From Lentisphaerae bacterium GWF2_49_21 (GTDB lineage: Bacteria; Verrucomicrobiota; Lentisphaeria; Victivallales; GWF2-50-93), in the NCBI GenBank assembly GCA_001804805.1, contig MHBH01000028.1, forward strand, positions 54,148 to 118,147: a stretch of DNA of 64,000 nt. The letters are read 5' to 3'. Every line of letters starts with the position of its first letter. Position 1 is the first letter of the stretch. Below the pieces are notes generated by a model, which worked only from the letters and a program-made list of their open reading frames with translations, was not told the DNA's origin and ran no database searches. The position numbers and the translations under genes are program-made. Below, in pieces: positions 44,904-53,676 of the stretch.

Positions 44904-44930
44904 TAAGGTTTGGTGCGGGAATAAGATTTG

Positions 44931-44982
44931 TTGGAGTTCACAGCTTTAGCGTGTTCTTTTCTTAAAAGCTGTGAACTCCAAC
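44931..44982. repeat. GGAGT-type inverted repeat
   Basis: TTGGAGTTCACAGCTTT at 44931-44947 pairs with AAAAGCTGTGAACTCCAA at 44965-44982. The interior carries GTGTTCTTTTC. Near the end of the arsenic operon, it could terminate transcription of acr3. Confidence 0.7.
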
Positions 44983-45038
44983 TTCGGCAATCAGCCCGAA
45001 AGTGCAATTGTCTCCACTATCGTCCTTCCATTCCACGT

Positions 45039-46100
45039 TCAAGCCATGCCATTAGGAATGTTGAAATATTTCTTTCTGAAATAGAGAGATACATTGACAA
45101 GGGCTATGAGCACCGGCACTTCGACAAGAGGGCCGATGACCGCGGCAAAGGCAACGCCCGAGTTGATGCCGAACACTGCAACCGCGACGGCGATGGCCAG
45201 CTCGAAGTTGTTTGACGCCGCCGTGAATGACAGCGTCGCGCTCTGGCCGTATGAAGCACCTGCCTTCTTGCTCATAAGGAACGACAATAGGAACATGATG
45301 ACAAAATAAATAAGAAGCGGTATGGCGATGCGCACCACGTCGAGGGGGATTTTTACAATGAGTTCACCCTTGAGGGAGAACATGACCAGAATCGTGAACA
45401 ATAATGCGATCAGCGTGATCGGGCTGATTTTCGGGATGAACTTTTCCTGATACCATTCCCTGCCTTTTATCTTTATAAGTGTGAAACGCGTGATAAGTCC
45501 TGCGATAAATGGAATGCCGAGATAAATAAATACACTCTTCGCAATCTGCCAGATGGTTATATCGACCACGACGCCTTTCAGCCCGAGCATGGGCGGAAGA
45601 ATGGTAATGAATATCCAGGCGTACAGGGAGAAGAACAGCACCTGGAAGATTGAATTGAAGGCCACAAGCCCTGCGCAGTATTCAGTGTCGCCTTTTGCCA
45701 GTTCATTCCAGACGATGACCATCGCAATGCAGCGTGCAAGACCTATCATGATGAGACCGATCATGTATTCGGGATAGTCCCGCAGGAAGACAATAGCCAG
45801 CACGAACATCAGTATTGGCCCCACCACCCAGTTCTGCACAAGTGAAAGCCCTAGCACCTTGAAGTTTTTAAATACTTCGCCCATCTCCTCGTATTTTACC
45901 TTGGCCAGGGGCGGATACATCATGAGGATAAGCCCGATGGCGATCGGAATATTGGTGGTGCCCGACTCGAACTGCTTCCAGAATCCCGCAATGCCAGGGA
46001 AGAAATATCCCCAGCCGACACCGACAAGCATGGCAAGAAAAATCCAGAGCGTCAGATAACGATCAAGAAACGATAATTTTTTCGTCAGGCTCTCAGTCAT
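45039..46100 (-). CDS. acr3: Acr3-type arsenite efflux permease
   Basis: 353 aa with ten predicted membrane helices, normal Acr3 length. The hallmark [19 protein letters not shown] contains the essential Cys124, and [14 protein letters not shown] follows as in the family. Acr3 exports As(III) from the cytoplasm using the proton gradient. It is the last gene of the minus-strand arsenic set. AGGAGA is about 13 bases before ATG, a long spacing. Confidence 0.93.
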   Translation of the reverse strand: MTESLTKKLSFLDRYLTLWIFLAMLVGVGWGYFFPGIAGFWKQFESGTTNIPIAIGLILMMYPPLAKVKYEEMGEVFKNFKVLGLSLVQNWVVGPILMFVLAIVFLRDYPEYMIGLIMIGLARCIAMVIVWNELAKGDTEYCAGLVAFNSIFQVLFFSLYAWIFITILPPMLGLKGVVVDITIWQIAKSVFIYLGIPFIAGLITRFTLIKIKGREWYQEKFIPKISPITLIALLFTILVMFSLKGELIVKIPLDVVRIAIPLLIYFVIMFLLSFLMSKKAGASYGQSATLSFTAASNNFELAIAVAVAVFGINSGVAFAAVIGPLVEVPVLIALVNVSLYFRKKYFNIPNGMA

Positions 46101-46181
46101 GCTTTATTTAATCTCCTTTTTTATTGTCTCTAAAATCTGTCTACCAGCCCATCTTTCCTTTTCCATAAATTTATTCTTCGA

Positions 46182-46250
46182 GGTAAGGCAGGCTTTCCAG
46201 CCTGCACTATTTCAATTTATAAATAACAGGCTGAAAGCCTGTCTTACTTA
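46182..46250. repeat. CAGGCTT palindromic element at end of arsM
   Basis: GTAAGGCAGGCTTTCCAGCC... and ...ACAGGCTGAAAGCCTGTC form outer arms that pair with each other, and each arm is itself a hairpin (CAGGCTTTCCAGCCTG; CAGGCTGAAAGCCTG). It matches 47098-47166 over its whole length with a few changes, as a direct repeat. The last two arsM codons and its stop lie in it. Confidence 0.85.
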
Positions 46251-47083
46251 ATTGCCGACACATACAGGCTTGTCACATAGTCGCCCAGCTTCTTTCCCCT
46301 TGGCAGTTTCCTGGCTATTGCCTTGTACATCGGATCATTCCATTCCGACATTGACTCGATATAGTCGGGCTTCAGGACAAGCTTAATCTTTTTCAGTCCT
46401 GCTTTCTTCGCCATCTTCTCGGTTTCCTTCACAAGGACGGCACCGGCGACGCAGCCGACAAGGGCGTTCACGGATTCAAGAACGGATTGGGGCAGGGGCT
46501 TGAGCAATGCCAGATCAGAGACTGCGACTCGTCCGCCTTTCCTGAGAACTCTTGCCATCTCGTTCCAGACCTGCTGTTTCTCAGGCGACAGGTTGATCAC
46601 GCAGTTCGAAATTATTACATCGACCGAATTGTCGGCAATAGGAAGATGCTCGATCTCGCCGAGACGGAATTCGACATTCCTCAGTCCTGTGTTTTCAGCG
46701 AATACTTCCGCGTTCCTCCTCGCCTTGGACAGCATGTCCGGAGTCATATCGACTCCGATCGATTTTCCTTTCTTTCCGACTTTCTCCGCAGCGATGAAGA
46801 CGTCAAATCCGCCGCCGCTGCCGAGATCAAGGACGACTTCACCGGGTTTCAGAGATGCGACTGCAGTAGGATTCCCGCAGGACAATCCCATGTTCGCGCC
46901 TTCCGGAAGAGCATCAAGCTCCTTCTTGTCGTAGCCGATGACTTTTGCGAACTTCGCAGAATTGAAGTCCTTCTTCTTCCCGGTGGAACAGCAGCACAGA
47001 TCGCCGCTCTTTGCGATCTTCGCATATGATTCGCGGACCTTCTCCCTTACCGATTCCTTCTTGTCGCTACAACACGTTCCCAT
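46244..47083 (-). CDS. arsM: Arsenite S-adenosylmethionine methyltransferase ArsM
   Basis: 279 aa. SAM motif I is VLDLGSGGGFD (86-94 region). Conserved arsenic-binding cysteines appear as Cys69 (LSCGNPTA), Cys161 (SNCVINLSPEK) and Cys211 (VGCVAGA), matching the Cys72/174/224 set of characterised ArsM; an extra CCC at 30-32 is also typical. It methylates As(III) to volatile or excretable methylarsenicals. AAGGAGA precedes the ATG. Its stop codon is provided by a palindromic repeat that is repeated upstream at the end of arsC. Confidence 0.93.
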   Translation of the reverse strand: MGTCCSDKKESVREKVRESYAKIAKSGDLCCCSTGKKKDFNSAKFAKVIGYDKKELDALPEGANMGLSCGNPTAVASLKPGEVVLDLGSGGGFDVFIAAEKVGKKGKSIGVDMTPDMLSKARRNAEVFAENTGLRNVEFRLGEIEHLPIADNSVDVIISNCVINLSPEKQQVWNEMARVLRKGGRVAVSDLALLKPLPQSVLESVNALVGCVAGAVLVKETEKMAKKAGLKKIKLVLKPDYIESMSEWNDPMYKAIARKLPRGKKLGDYVTSLYVSAIK

Positions 47084-47097
47084 AAATTTTCTCCTTA

Positions 47098-47166
47098 GGT
47101 AAGGCAGGCTTTCCAGCCTGCACTATTTCAATTATTAAATAACAGGCTAAAAGCCTGTCTTACTTA
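47098..47166. repeat. CAGGCTT palindromic element at end of arsC
   Basis: Direct copy of 46182-46250. It provides the last two codons and the stop (Ile-Lys-stop) of arsC, as the other copy does for arsM. Confidence 0.85.
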
Positions 47167-47594
47167 ATCAAGTTATCAGGGGTTTTTTCCACAAAATCCC
47201 TGATTTCGTCACGTACGCGCCTGTAATGGCTCAAAGCTTCCTCTTCGGATTTTGCGGATTTAGCAAGCTGCGGCGGATCGTCGAATCCAACATGGATCAC
47301 CTTTGTCTTGCCTGGGAAGAAAGGGCAATTTTCATTTGCATGCCCGCAGACGGTGATGACATAGTCAAAATCAATCCCTTTCAGTTCATCAACGTGTTTT
47401 GACCTGTGTTTTGAAATATCCACCCCGGCCTCTGCCATGACTTTTACAGCAAGGGGATTGAGGCCGTGCGTCTCGATTCCTGCGGAATACGCATCTATGA
47501 TATCGCCCTTCAGATGCCTGCACCAGCCTTCGGCCATCTGGCTCCGGCATGAGTTGCCAGTGCAGAGGAACAGCACTTTTGTTTTTCTGTCCAT
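47160..47594 (-). CDS. arsC: Thioredoxin-coupled arsenate reductase ArsC
   Basis: 144 aa, low-molecular-weight phosphatase fold. P-loop CTGNSCRS holds Cys11 and Cys16, and the redox pair is Cys83 and Cys90 (VCGHANENCPFFPG). It reduces arsenate to arsenite using thioredoxin, feeding ArsM and Acr3. AAGG lies 5 bases before ATG. It follows arsR by 33 bases. Confidence 0.95.
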   Translation of the reverse strand: MDRKTKVLFLCTGNSCRSQMAEGWCRHLKGDIIDAYSAGIETHGLNPLAVKVMAEAGVDISKHRSKHVDELKGIDFDYVITVCGHANENCPFFPGKTKVIHVGFDDPPQLAKSAKSEEEALSHYRRVRDEIRDFVEKTPDNLIK

Positions 47595-47627
47595 AAGGGC
47601 CTTATCGTTGTTTTTTATTAATAGGGT

Positions 47628-48008
47628 TCACTTGCCTTCACAGCAGGATCTTCCGTTTTGTCTTTTGCAGATATCATCAAGATCCATCTTTAATATCCTT
47701 TTAATATGTATGCAGTCATTTTTTATTGTTTCATTGGTTTTAAGGGAGGCGCAGATCCATCCGACAGCCTTCCGGATTTCAGGTGCAGGTTTGTCCGGAA
47801 GCCTGTAATGAATCCATATCCCTTCCTTGCGGGATTCGACCAGCCTTGCATTCCTCAGGATCGACATGTGCTTTGAGACCGTCGAAGGGGCGAGGCCGAG
47901 CAGTTCGATGATCTGGCATACGCAGAGCTCCCTTCCCGCCAGGGCCAAGAGCACCCTTATCCTGTTCTGGTCTGAGAGCGCCTTCGTGATGTTCATGAAA
48001 TCATGCAT
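47628..48008 (-). CDS. arsR: ArsR family As(III)-responsive repressor (1)
   Basis: 126 aa winged helix. ELCVCQIIELLGLAPSTVSKHMSIL contains the As(III)-binding Cys29-x-Cys31 in the recognition region. The C-terminus is rich in Cys (two near the end, RSCCEGK). The start at 48008 has AGGAGA 7 bases upstream. A promoter with an overlapping inverted repeat lies just upstream, so it probably represses itself and arsC-arsM-acr3. Confidence 0.9.
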   Translation of the reverse strand: MHDFMNITKALSDQNRIRVLLALAGRELCVCQIIELLGLAPSTVSKHMSILRNARLVESRKEGIWIHYRLPDKPAPEIRKAVGWICASLKTNETIKNDCIHIKRILKMDLDDICKRQNGRSCCEGK

Positions 48009-48023
48009 GATGGTATCTCCTAT

Positions 48024-48071
48024 AATTCGCCATATAACGAAATGCCATAGTGCCTGTAATTGCTGTGTCAA
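48024..48071 (-). promoter_or_regulatory. arsR(1) promoter and candidate operator
   Basis: Reverse-strand TTGACA (48066-48071) and TATGGC (48044-48049) with a 16-base spacer. AATTCG-8-CGAAAT at 48024-48043 is an imperfect inverted repeat covering the predicted start site. TGATAATTATCA, a perfect palindrome, lies upstream at 48081-48092. Confidence 0.5.
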
Positions 48072-48122
48072 GGGGAATTGTGATAATTATCATGTTGTCT
48101 TTTGCGACGTACAACACAGGCA

Positions 48123-48455
48123 TCAACCGTTTGCCATTGATATTGAAATGTCCGATGGAAGTGCGAGGCCTGCCGCAACCTGCATCGATTTGAATAATGC
48201 GACAGGGACAACGCAGCCTGCACAGCAGCCCTTGAGAACTTCGCGTGTCTTGGACAGGATTATGCTTTCCCCTGCAGGGCTGATTTCCTGGAACGCATCG
48301 ACAGGCCCGGCTTCCTTGATGGCTTTGGCGAGAGCCTGGATTTTCTCGCACGGAGAGTCAACCACGAAATCCACCAACTGACCATCCTCGCAGTTGGCTG
48401 TCGCCTTAGTTATAAAACCACATATTCCCGCATTGACGGAAATTTGAACGTTCAT
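48123..48455 (-). CDS. Small Cys-rich conserved protein of arsenic locus
   Basis: 110 aa, AAGGAGA before ATG. Cysteines occur as GICGF, NCEDG, PCEKI and GCCAGCVVPVA. I recall this as a conserved uncharacterised family (possibly DUF6951), not a known enzyme. The spaced Cys pairs suggest metal or metalloid binding. It lies between the ABC ATPase gene (16 bases) and arsR, so it may be part of the efflux unit. Function unknown. Confidence 0.65.
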   Translation of the reverse strand: MNVQISVNAGICGFITKATANCEDGQLVDFVVDSPCEKIQALAKAIKEAGPVDAFQEISPAGESIILSKTREVLKGCCAGCVVPVALFKSMQVAAGLALPSDISISMANG

Positions 48456-48471
48456 ATGGACATCTCCTTCT

Positions 48472-49173
48472 TTATTTTAACTGGCTTATCCTCAATTTGC
48501 CATCTTCCATTTCCATGGCATGGTCAAATACATCCAGCGCACGGTGATCGTGGGTAACGACAATTACGCCGGTGTTCTGTTCATGTGCGACATTCCGGAA
48601 GAGTTCCATGACCTGGCGACCGCGAACGCTGTCCAGTGCGGCAGTTGGTTCATCGGCGAGAATTAAAGATGGGCGGTTGGCCAGTGCACGGGCTACCGCC
48701 ACACGCTGCTGCTGTCCTCCGGATAGTTTTGCAGGCAGATGGTCTGCGCGATCCATTATTCCAAGGTATTCCAACAGTTCCAATGTCCGTAAACGGGCTT
48801 CGCGTGGAGATGCATCGTTGATCTCCATGGCCAACTGCACATTTTCAGCAGCCGTAAGGAATGGGATCAGATTGGCTTTCTGGAAAACAAAACCTAGGTG
48901 CTCGCGACGGAAAGTACGGGCATTTACCCTTAAATGCCCATCAAACACCAAGGTCTGTCCGATGACAATCCGCCCGGCATCCGGCGGTCTAATCAGGCCT
49001 AGAATAGTCAGCAGTGTGGACTTGCCGGCTCCGCTGGGTCCAAGAAGGGCGACAATTTCACCTCGTGCGACGTTCAGAGAGACATCGCTGACCGCCACTA
49101 CTTCAGTGTTGCCGCTTCCATACACCTTTGTTACGCCTGAAGCTTCCACTATCATCTGTGACATGTCTTTCAT
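48472..49173 (-). CDS. MacB-type ABC transporter ATPase
   Basis: 233 aa from ATG 49173. Walker A GPSGAGKS, signature LSGGQQQRVAVARAL, Walker B LILADEPTAALD and His switch VVTHDHRAL are all canonical. It overlaps the permease gene by four bases (ATGA), so the longer frame upstream is spurious. It is the energy-giving part of a three-gene tripartite-like exporter (adaptor, permease, ATPase). Confidence 0.9.
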   Translation of the reverse strand: MKDMSQMIVEASGVTKVYGSGNTEVVAVSDVSLNVARGEIVALLGPSGAGKSTLLTILGLIRPPDAGRIVIGQTLVFDGHLRVNARTFRREHLGFVFQKANLIPFLTAAENVQLAMEINDASPREARLRTLELLEYLGIMDRADHLPAKLSGGQQQRVAVARALANRPSLILADEPTAALDSVRGRQVMELFRNVAHEQNTGVIVVTHDHRALDVFDHAMEMEDGKLRISQLK

Positions 49174-50381
49174 GACAGCACCTCGCTGGGATCCACACGA
49201 AGCGCTTTCACAATACCTAAAAGGCTGGCCAGTATGGAAATTGCTATCACTATCACAGCCAGCTGCATCAAGTCCCCCTGTACGATAACAACTCGTCGCG
49301 GGAAAAGCGGAAACAGCCAATTCCCGATCAGGTTGGCAATGAAAAATCCCAATATCCCCAGAAGCAACGCCTGCTGCATGATTAAAGCGAGAATCACGGA
49401 GTTCCTTGCCCCCATCAGTTTCAACATGGCTATGTCGTGCAGCTTATCCAATGTCAGCGTGTACAGGATGAGAGCCATTATGACGGCAGACACCATGATC
49501 AGCAGTACACGGAAAAGACCGAGTTGGCGACGTGCCTTGTCCACCATTCCTCTCAGAAGCAGTTCGCTCTGGCCGGCATGGGTGTAGACTGACACATCCG
49601 GCCATGATGCAATTTTTGCGGCAACGGATGAAGGATTGCATCCGGGTTTAACATGCACTATGACTGCACTTACCATCGATGTGCCAAGGGCGGGGATTCC
49701 GGAAGATTTGCCACCGACAATATCAGACAGCTGGGGCTGGACATTTCCCAGATCGAGTGATTGCAGGCGGTTGACTCGCGCCTCCCGTTCATTGCGGATT
49801 GCCTCGTTTGAGAGGTCAAACTGGACATCCTGTGCATCCGTAAGGGTCAGAAAAGCCATCGAATCCCCGGATGTTGAACTCATCTTATAGGTAAGACCGA
49901 CTACAGTGTAGATGTTCTTGCCAAGTGGTATCCGATCTCCTACGTTTAAATCCGAAGATTTGTCGGCAACCATCTCGTAATGGGCCTGTCCAATAGTACG
50001 TCCTGAAAATATTGGCAGCCATTGTCCGCGGTCCGCAGGCCACGACAGGCCTTGTATTGTCAGTCTTAGAGGCCTGCCGCGATATTCACGTTGGATTGTA
50101 TGCGAGATAAAACTGCTTGCACTCTCAACACCGGGGACCGCGAGGACTCGGTCTTCAACACTTCTAGGAATACGGGAAATCTCTGCGAAAGGACCACGGG
50201 TGTCTTTCTGAACCACCCATAGATCCGCACCTATGCGATCAAGCAGAAGCGTCGCCTCCTCAACGAGGCCGCGGTAGATGCCTCCCATTCCAATAACCAG
50301 CATCAGGAGCAGGCTGATGCCAAATGTGGTCAGCACGAAACGGCCCAGATTATGCCTGATGTCTTTGATTGCCAGATTCAT
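49170..50381 (-). CDS. MacB/FtsX-type ABC permease
   Basis: 403 aa with the four-helix FtsX/MacB layout: one helix at residues 12-35, a large periplasmic domain (MacB_PCD-like, 40-260), three C-terminal helices (about 285-400). It overlaps both neighbours by four bases. Such permeases do mechanotransmission rather than form a channel, moving peptides, antibiotics or lipoproteins from the periplasm. Its place in an arsenic operon is unusual. Confidence 0.85.
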   Translation of the reverse strand: MNLAIKDIRHNLGRFVLTTFGISLLLMLVIGMGGIYRGLVEEATLLLDRIGADLWVVQKDTRGPFAEISRIPRSVEDRVLAVPGVESASSFISHTIQREYRGRPLRLTIQGLSWPADRGQWLPIFSGRTIGQAHYEMVADKSSDLNVGDRIPLGKNIYTVVGLTYKMSSTSGDSMAFLTLTDAQDVQFDLSNEAIRNEREARVNRLQSLDLGNVQPQLSDIVGGKSSGIPALGTSMVSAVIVHVKPGCNPSSVAAKIASWPDVSVYTHAGQSELLLRGMVDKARRQLGLFRVLLIMVSAVIMALILYTLTLDKLHDIAMLKLMGARNSVILALIMQQALLLGILGFFIANLIGNWLFPLFPRRVVIVQGDLMQLAVIVIAISILASLLGIVKALRVDPSEVLS

Positions 50382-51547
50382 AGTTTGTCGTGCTTGACGG
50401 TCCGTCCTTCGGCGGGCAGATCAGATCCTGGCAAAGCGCCAATTACAATCTGCCATTCAGACAAACCATCGGTTATCTCCGCATTTTCACGTCCTTTTAG
50501 GCCTAAGGATATTTTCAGCCACCGGGCTTTTCCCGCATCATCGATCATGACATGTGACTGTCCATCCCGCCAGACAATGAACTTCTGAGGAATCAGGACC
50601 ACCCCGATTTTCCGGGCGGCTTCAATATATACTTCAGCCCGTTGTCCAACCGCCCATATTTTCGGGAGCTGGTCCACTCCGACATCAACAAGGAACTCCC
50701 GTGTCTCGCTGTCTGTCCTGGGGGCAATACGCATAACCCGGCCTTTCAGAGGTGTTTCCGGACTTGATCTGAAAACTATCCGCGCAGGCTGTTCCAGCGC
50801 CAGCAGTCCCATCGCTGTTTCATCTACCCAGGCTGAAATCCACAGTTGCTCCGTCGAGATAATGTCAAGAATCGAAGAGCCGGGAACAACGACATCGCCG
50901 GGCTCGCGATTGCGACGGACGACAAGCCCGTCAAAGGAAGCATAGAGTTTTGTGTCCGCCAGGCGTTCCTGGTAATAACGGAGGCTGGCCTCCGCCTTGG
51001 CCTCAAGCAACTCGGAATGCGCCTTGGCCAGATTTGCCCGGTTGAGGTTGGATTCTGCAACATCTTTGCTTTCCAGCGCCTTATCCAATTCGGACTGCGA
51101 CAAAGCCTGGCTTTTCCGCAGGCTTGACACCCTTTCAAAACTGGAACGGGCTTGGACAACCGTCGCCTGAGTCCGTGTAATCTCCGCTTCAGCCAGGGCT
51201 ATGCTCGCCTTGGCCGCAGCAAGTTCGGCTTTTGCCATTTCAACCTGCTGGAGAAAATCACCATCATCCAGATTGGCAAGCAACTGCCCCTTGGTGACCC
51301 GGTCATTCTGATCCACCAGCACTTCGACAAGCAGTCCGGAAATTTCGGGGCTGATGGAAGATCGCACCCGTGCTTCAAGCGTTCCCGTCCCCATTACTTC
51401 ATTGACAACCGTTCCCCTTGTAATCTTGTATGCCTGCACCTTGACAGGTGAAAAGCGGAACCAGTAAAAAACGGAACCTGCAATAATTAAAAAGATGAAA
51501 AGCTTTATCCCGAATACTGTTCTTTTCCTGATGACCGGTGAATCCAT
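50378..51547 (-). CDS. HlyD/MacA-type periplasmic adaptor protein
   Basis: 389 aa: N-terminal membrane helix (LFIFLIIAGSVFYWF), lipoyl/barrel halves (IKTRG-like TRGTVVNEVMGTGTLE and FDGLVVRRNREPGDVV), a long alpha-hairpin coiled coil with many Ala/Glu/Lys (about 100-185), and a C-terminal beta domain. It should link the MacB-like pump to an outer-membrane channel. GGAG 7 bases before ATG. First gene of the three-gene exporter, preceded by a 128-base gap with a GCACAG/CTGTGC hairpin (about 51630-51645). Confidence 0.88.
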   Translation of the reverse strand: MDSPVIRKRTVFGIKLFIFLIIAGSVFYWFRFSPVKVQAYKITRGTVVNEVMGTGTLEARVRSSISPEISGLLVEVLVDQNDRVTKGQLLANLDDGDFLQQVEMAKAELAAAKASIALAEAEITRTQATVVQARSSFERVSSLRKSQALSQSELDKALESKDVAESNLNRANLAKAHSELLEAKAEASLRYYQERLADTKLYASFDGLVVRRNREPGDVVVPGSSILDIISTEQLWISAWVDETAMGLLALEQPARIVFRSSPETPLKGRVMRIAPRTDSETREFLVDVGVDQLPKIWAVGQRAEVYIEAARKIGVVLIPQKFIVWRDGQSHVMIDDAGKARWLKISLGLKGRENAEITDGLSEWQIVIGALPGSDLPAEGRTVKHDKL

Positions 51548-51675
51548 ATCATTACTCCTGCATAGTTAATCAACAATAATTTTCATGCCCCAAATTTCAT
51601 CCCCTCAGGTTTATTCCGTATTTATGGCACAGGCGATGCCGTCTGTGCATGGGGAAAATACTCCCGGTTTAATGT

Positions 51676-52380
51676 TCATATACTGAAAAAAGAAACTCCG
51701 AAAATGTTCACAAGGCTGTAATAGATGCCGACGATTATGAAAATGATCCCCGTCGTCCATCGCGCATATTTTTCAAACAGGGATATCCTGTTGAACGCCT
51801 TTCCGAGCTTTCCAGCGCCCAGTGCGATTATGAATCCGAAGGCTATGACTGGAATTCCGGTGGCAAGACCGTACGCCGAAGGGAGAAGTATCCCTGAACC
51901 TGTCTTGACCGCGATAGGGACAAGGCTTCCAAAGAAAAGAGCCGCTGACAATGGACAGAACGACAATGCGAAAACAAGTCCCAGGGCGAACGCACCCCAG
52001 ATGCCAAGAGAGTCGACTTTCTTCTGGAACTTCTCGCTCATTCCGCCGCCCTTGGACGTGAATGAGAGCATTTCAAGCAGGAACATGCCGGAGATTATGA
52101 GGATGGGCCCTAGCATCTTGTTCATGTATTTCTGGAGGAAGTGCGAAACTTCCGGGATGGAAAGAAGTCCAAGCACGATCAGATATCCAAGGATGAGATA
52201 GGCCAGAATTCTTCCTGCGGAATAAAGCAGGCCTGAGATGAGGACTTTTTTCCGGTTCCCGATGTCCCGGCCTATATATGAGACTGCGGCTATGTTGGTC
52301 GCAAGCGGGCAGGGGCTGATGGAGGTCAGAATCCCCAGCCAGAACGCGGTCATCAGCGCTATTGCGAATTCAGCAGTCAT
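51676..52380 (-). CDS. ArsG-like (CcdA/DsbD-fold) membrane permease
   Basis: 234 aa, six membrane helices. ISPCPLATNIAAVSYIGRD and SFCPLSAALFFGSL are the paired half-repeat motifs with Cys-Pro of the CcdA/DsbD superfamily. In ars operons this type corresponds to ArsG, described as an efflux permease for aromatic aminoarsenicals in the Shewanella arsEFG set. The ATG at 52380 overlaps the stop of the ArsF-like gene by four bases. The role here is inferred from that neighbour; transfer of reducing power across the membrane is an alternative. Confidence 0.75.
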   Translation of the reverse strand: MTAEFAIALMTAFWLGILTSISPCPLATNIAAVSYIGRDIGNRKKVLISGLLYSAGRILAYLILGYLIVLGLLSIPEVSHFLQKYMNKMLGPILIISGMFLLEMLSFTSKGGGMSEKFQKKVDSLGIWGAFALGLVFALSFCPLSAALFFGSLVPIAVKTGSGILLPSAYGLATGIPVIAFGFIIALGAGKLGKAFNRISLFEKYARWTTGIIFIIVGIYYSLVNIFGVSFFSI

Positions 52381-52922
52381 TTTGCGGACATGGAATCCTT
52401 TATTTTCTCTTCGACATACTTCTTGAAACCTGCTTCGTCTCCCACTCTGTCCCATATCTGATCCAGGTTGCTCCAGTTCTTCTCCTTGCCGTCCTCCTGC
52501 CTGGAAACTACAAGCGATCTTGTCGTGAGATTGTAATCCCTTACGAAATGGGTGTTCGAGTTCTCATCGACATTTACCACCTTGAATTCGAGTTTGCCGG
52601 AAGAGATGTCGTCCTTGAACCTGGAGTTGATCACATCCTTTGAATACGCTTCGAATTTCATGCAGGTGGCGCACCGCATGTTTCCATGGAAATAGTATAC
52701 GATTGTCTTAGAGGCTGTCTTGACGGCGGTTTGAGTAGAAGAGGTGGACGATTGGACGCCTGTTCTTTCTGCAGCTGGAATAGCGGTCTGGCCTGATTTC
52801 GAATCCTGTGAGGATTCGATTTTAGAAGCCTTGCTTCCTGAAATCTCATTCTTTATCAGGACAAATACGCTTACAGCTACGAAAGCCACAAGCACAGCCG
52901 TGACTATTGTCTTGCCTTTCAT
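52377..52922 (-). CDS. ArsF-like thiol protein
   Basis: 181 aa: N-terminal membrane anchor (TIVTAVLVAFVAVSVFVLI), low-complexity linker, then a thioredoxin-like domain beginning IVYYFHGNMRCATCMKFEAYS (Cys84-x-x-Cys87). This matches proteins annotated as ArsF, a subunit of the nitroarenearsenical reductase system. It should face the periplasm. GGAGG is 5 bases before ATG 52922, inside a 27-bp sequence that is repeated before the thioredoxin-like gene; a GTG two codons upstream is less likely. Confidence 0.75.
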   Translation of the reverse strand: MKGKTIVTAVLVAFVAVSVFVLIKNEISGSKASKIESSQDSKSGQTAIPAAERTGVQSSTSSTQTAVKTASKTIVYYFHGNMRCATCMKFEAYSKDVINSRFKDDISSGKLEFKVVNVDENSNTHFVRDYNLTTRSLVVSRQEDGKEKNWSNLDQIWDRVGDEAGFKKYVEEKIKDSMSAK

Positions 52923-52925
52923 GTC

Positions 52926-52952
52926 CACCTCCGGTGATGATACTTGAAACTT
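52926..52952 (-). repeat. 27-bp duplicated translation leader, copy 1
   Basis: Identical to 53677-53703. On the reverse strand it ends in CACCGGAGGTG, where CACC/GGTG could pair and hide the GGAGG ribosome binding site of the ArsF-like gene. Confidence 0.85.
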
Positions 52953-52986
52953 TATATAACGATTATTTTTCTTCTTGCGATCTTTC

Positions 52987-53364
52987 TCAGCATGCTAGGA
53001 TTTTTTCGCATTTTCCCGCCACAAGGGCGATGTTTGCTTCCGTGACAGGCGTTTTGCCTTTTTCAAGCCCGAGATCCGCAAGCTGGACATGTGCGAAATT
53101 CGCAAATCCCGCCTGTTCAAGGCAGTTCTTGACGCAGTTGAGCGGGCATCCGTCTATCGCCAGGATCTTAGAGGCGCCCTTGGTCGTCTCCATTATGCCG
53201 CTGACTCTGCCGCCAATTCCTACGGTACAGAACATTTTGCCTTTGCCGTCCCTGGTAAGTTTCCTCGCCGCCTGGTCCGCGACTGCTCCCACGTCAGCTG
53301 CTCCTGAACAGGCGAAGATGAGTTTAGGGGCCGTTCCACACGCGCATGTGTTTTTCTCGTTCAT
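52987..53364 (-). CDS. DGC-domain putative zinc-binding protein
   Basis: 125 aa. The defining DGC motif is IDGCPLNCVKNCLEQAG; further Cys at CACG (7 and 9), FACSG and MFCTVG. These putative zinc-binding proteins are often found in arsenic and metal loci, without a proven activity. AAAGGAGA precedes the ATG. It lies between the ArsF-like and the thioredoxin-like genes. It may be a thiol-based partner of the ArsF/ArsG pair. Confidence 0.8.
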   Translation of the reverse strand: MNEKNTCACGTAPKLIFACSGAADVGAVADQAARKLTRDGKGKMFCTVGIGGRVSGIMETTKGASKILAIDGCPLNCVKNCLEQAGFANFAHVQLADLGLEKGKTPVTEANIALVAGKCEKILAC

Positions 53365-53408
53365 TTTCCAATCTCCTTTTTTATATTGTCTTAATACCAG
53401 GATAATCC

Positions 53409-53443
53409 AGTATCAAGCGTCGAGTATCAAGTATCAAGTTTTC
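53409..53443. repeat. Heptanucleotide array AGTATCA x5
   Basis: AGTATCA, AGCGTCG, AGTATCA, AGTATCA, AGTTTTC. Ends at the stop of the thioredoxin-like gene; same orientation as the array at 54150. Confidence 0.8.
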
Positions 53444-53673
53444 TATTTCAGCATGCCTTTTATTTCATCCGGACTCAGGAGCTTTCCGCAGCTTTTGACC
53501 TGTCCGTCAATCGCAAGCGCGGGAGTCATCATGACACCGAATCCGATGATGTCCTCTATTTTAGTCACCTTTTCAATTTCACATTTGATACCGAGCTCCT
53601 GCACTGCAAGCTTCGCATTTTCCGTGAGCTGCAGGCATTTCGGACATCCCGTCCCTAGGATTTGGATCTTCAT
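53443..53673 (-). CDS. Thioredoxin-like small redox protein
   Basis: 76 aa: MKIQILGTGCPKCLQLTENA carries the Cys-Pro-x-Cys active site, followed by GFGVMMTPALAIDGQVKSCGKL with the cis-Pro (TP) of the thioredoxin fold. Proteins of this family (redox-active disulfide protein 2) are regular members of ars and arsP operons, perhaps as electron donors. GGAGG is 5 bases before the ATG at 53673, within the duplicated leader. Confidence 0.85.
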   Translation of the reverse strand: MKIQILGTGCPKCLQLTENAKLAVQELGIKCEIEKVTKIEDIIGFGVMMTPALAIDGQVKSCGKLLSPDEIKGMLK

Positions 53674-53676
53674 TTT

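Larger units (their letters stand above)
44582..45038. other. Gap between signalling operon and arsenic island
   Basis: No gene supported. It holds covarying hairpins 11 and 12 with an insertion between them and a GGAGT-type inverted repeat at 44931-44982. Confidence 0.6.

Noticed and set aside
48472..49320. Extended N-terminus of the ABC ATPase
   Set aside because: The extension overlaps the permease gene in another frame; the ATG at 49173 in an ATGA overlap explains the data.
51630..51645. Terminator after the ArsG-like gene
   Set aside because: GCACAG/CTGTGC forms a hairpin, but no T-tract follows on the reverse strand, so it is only noted.
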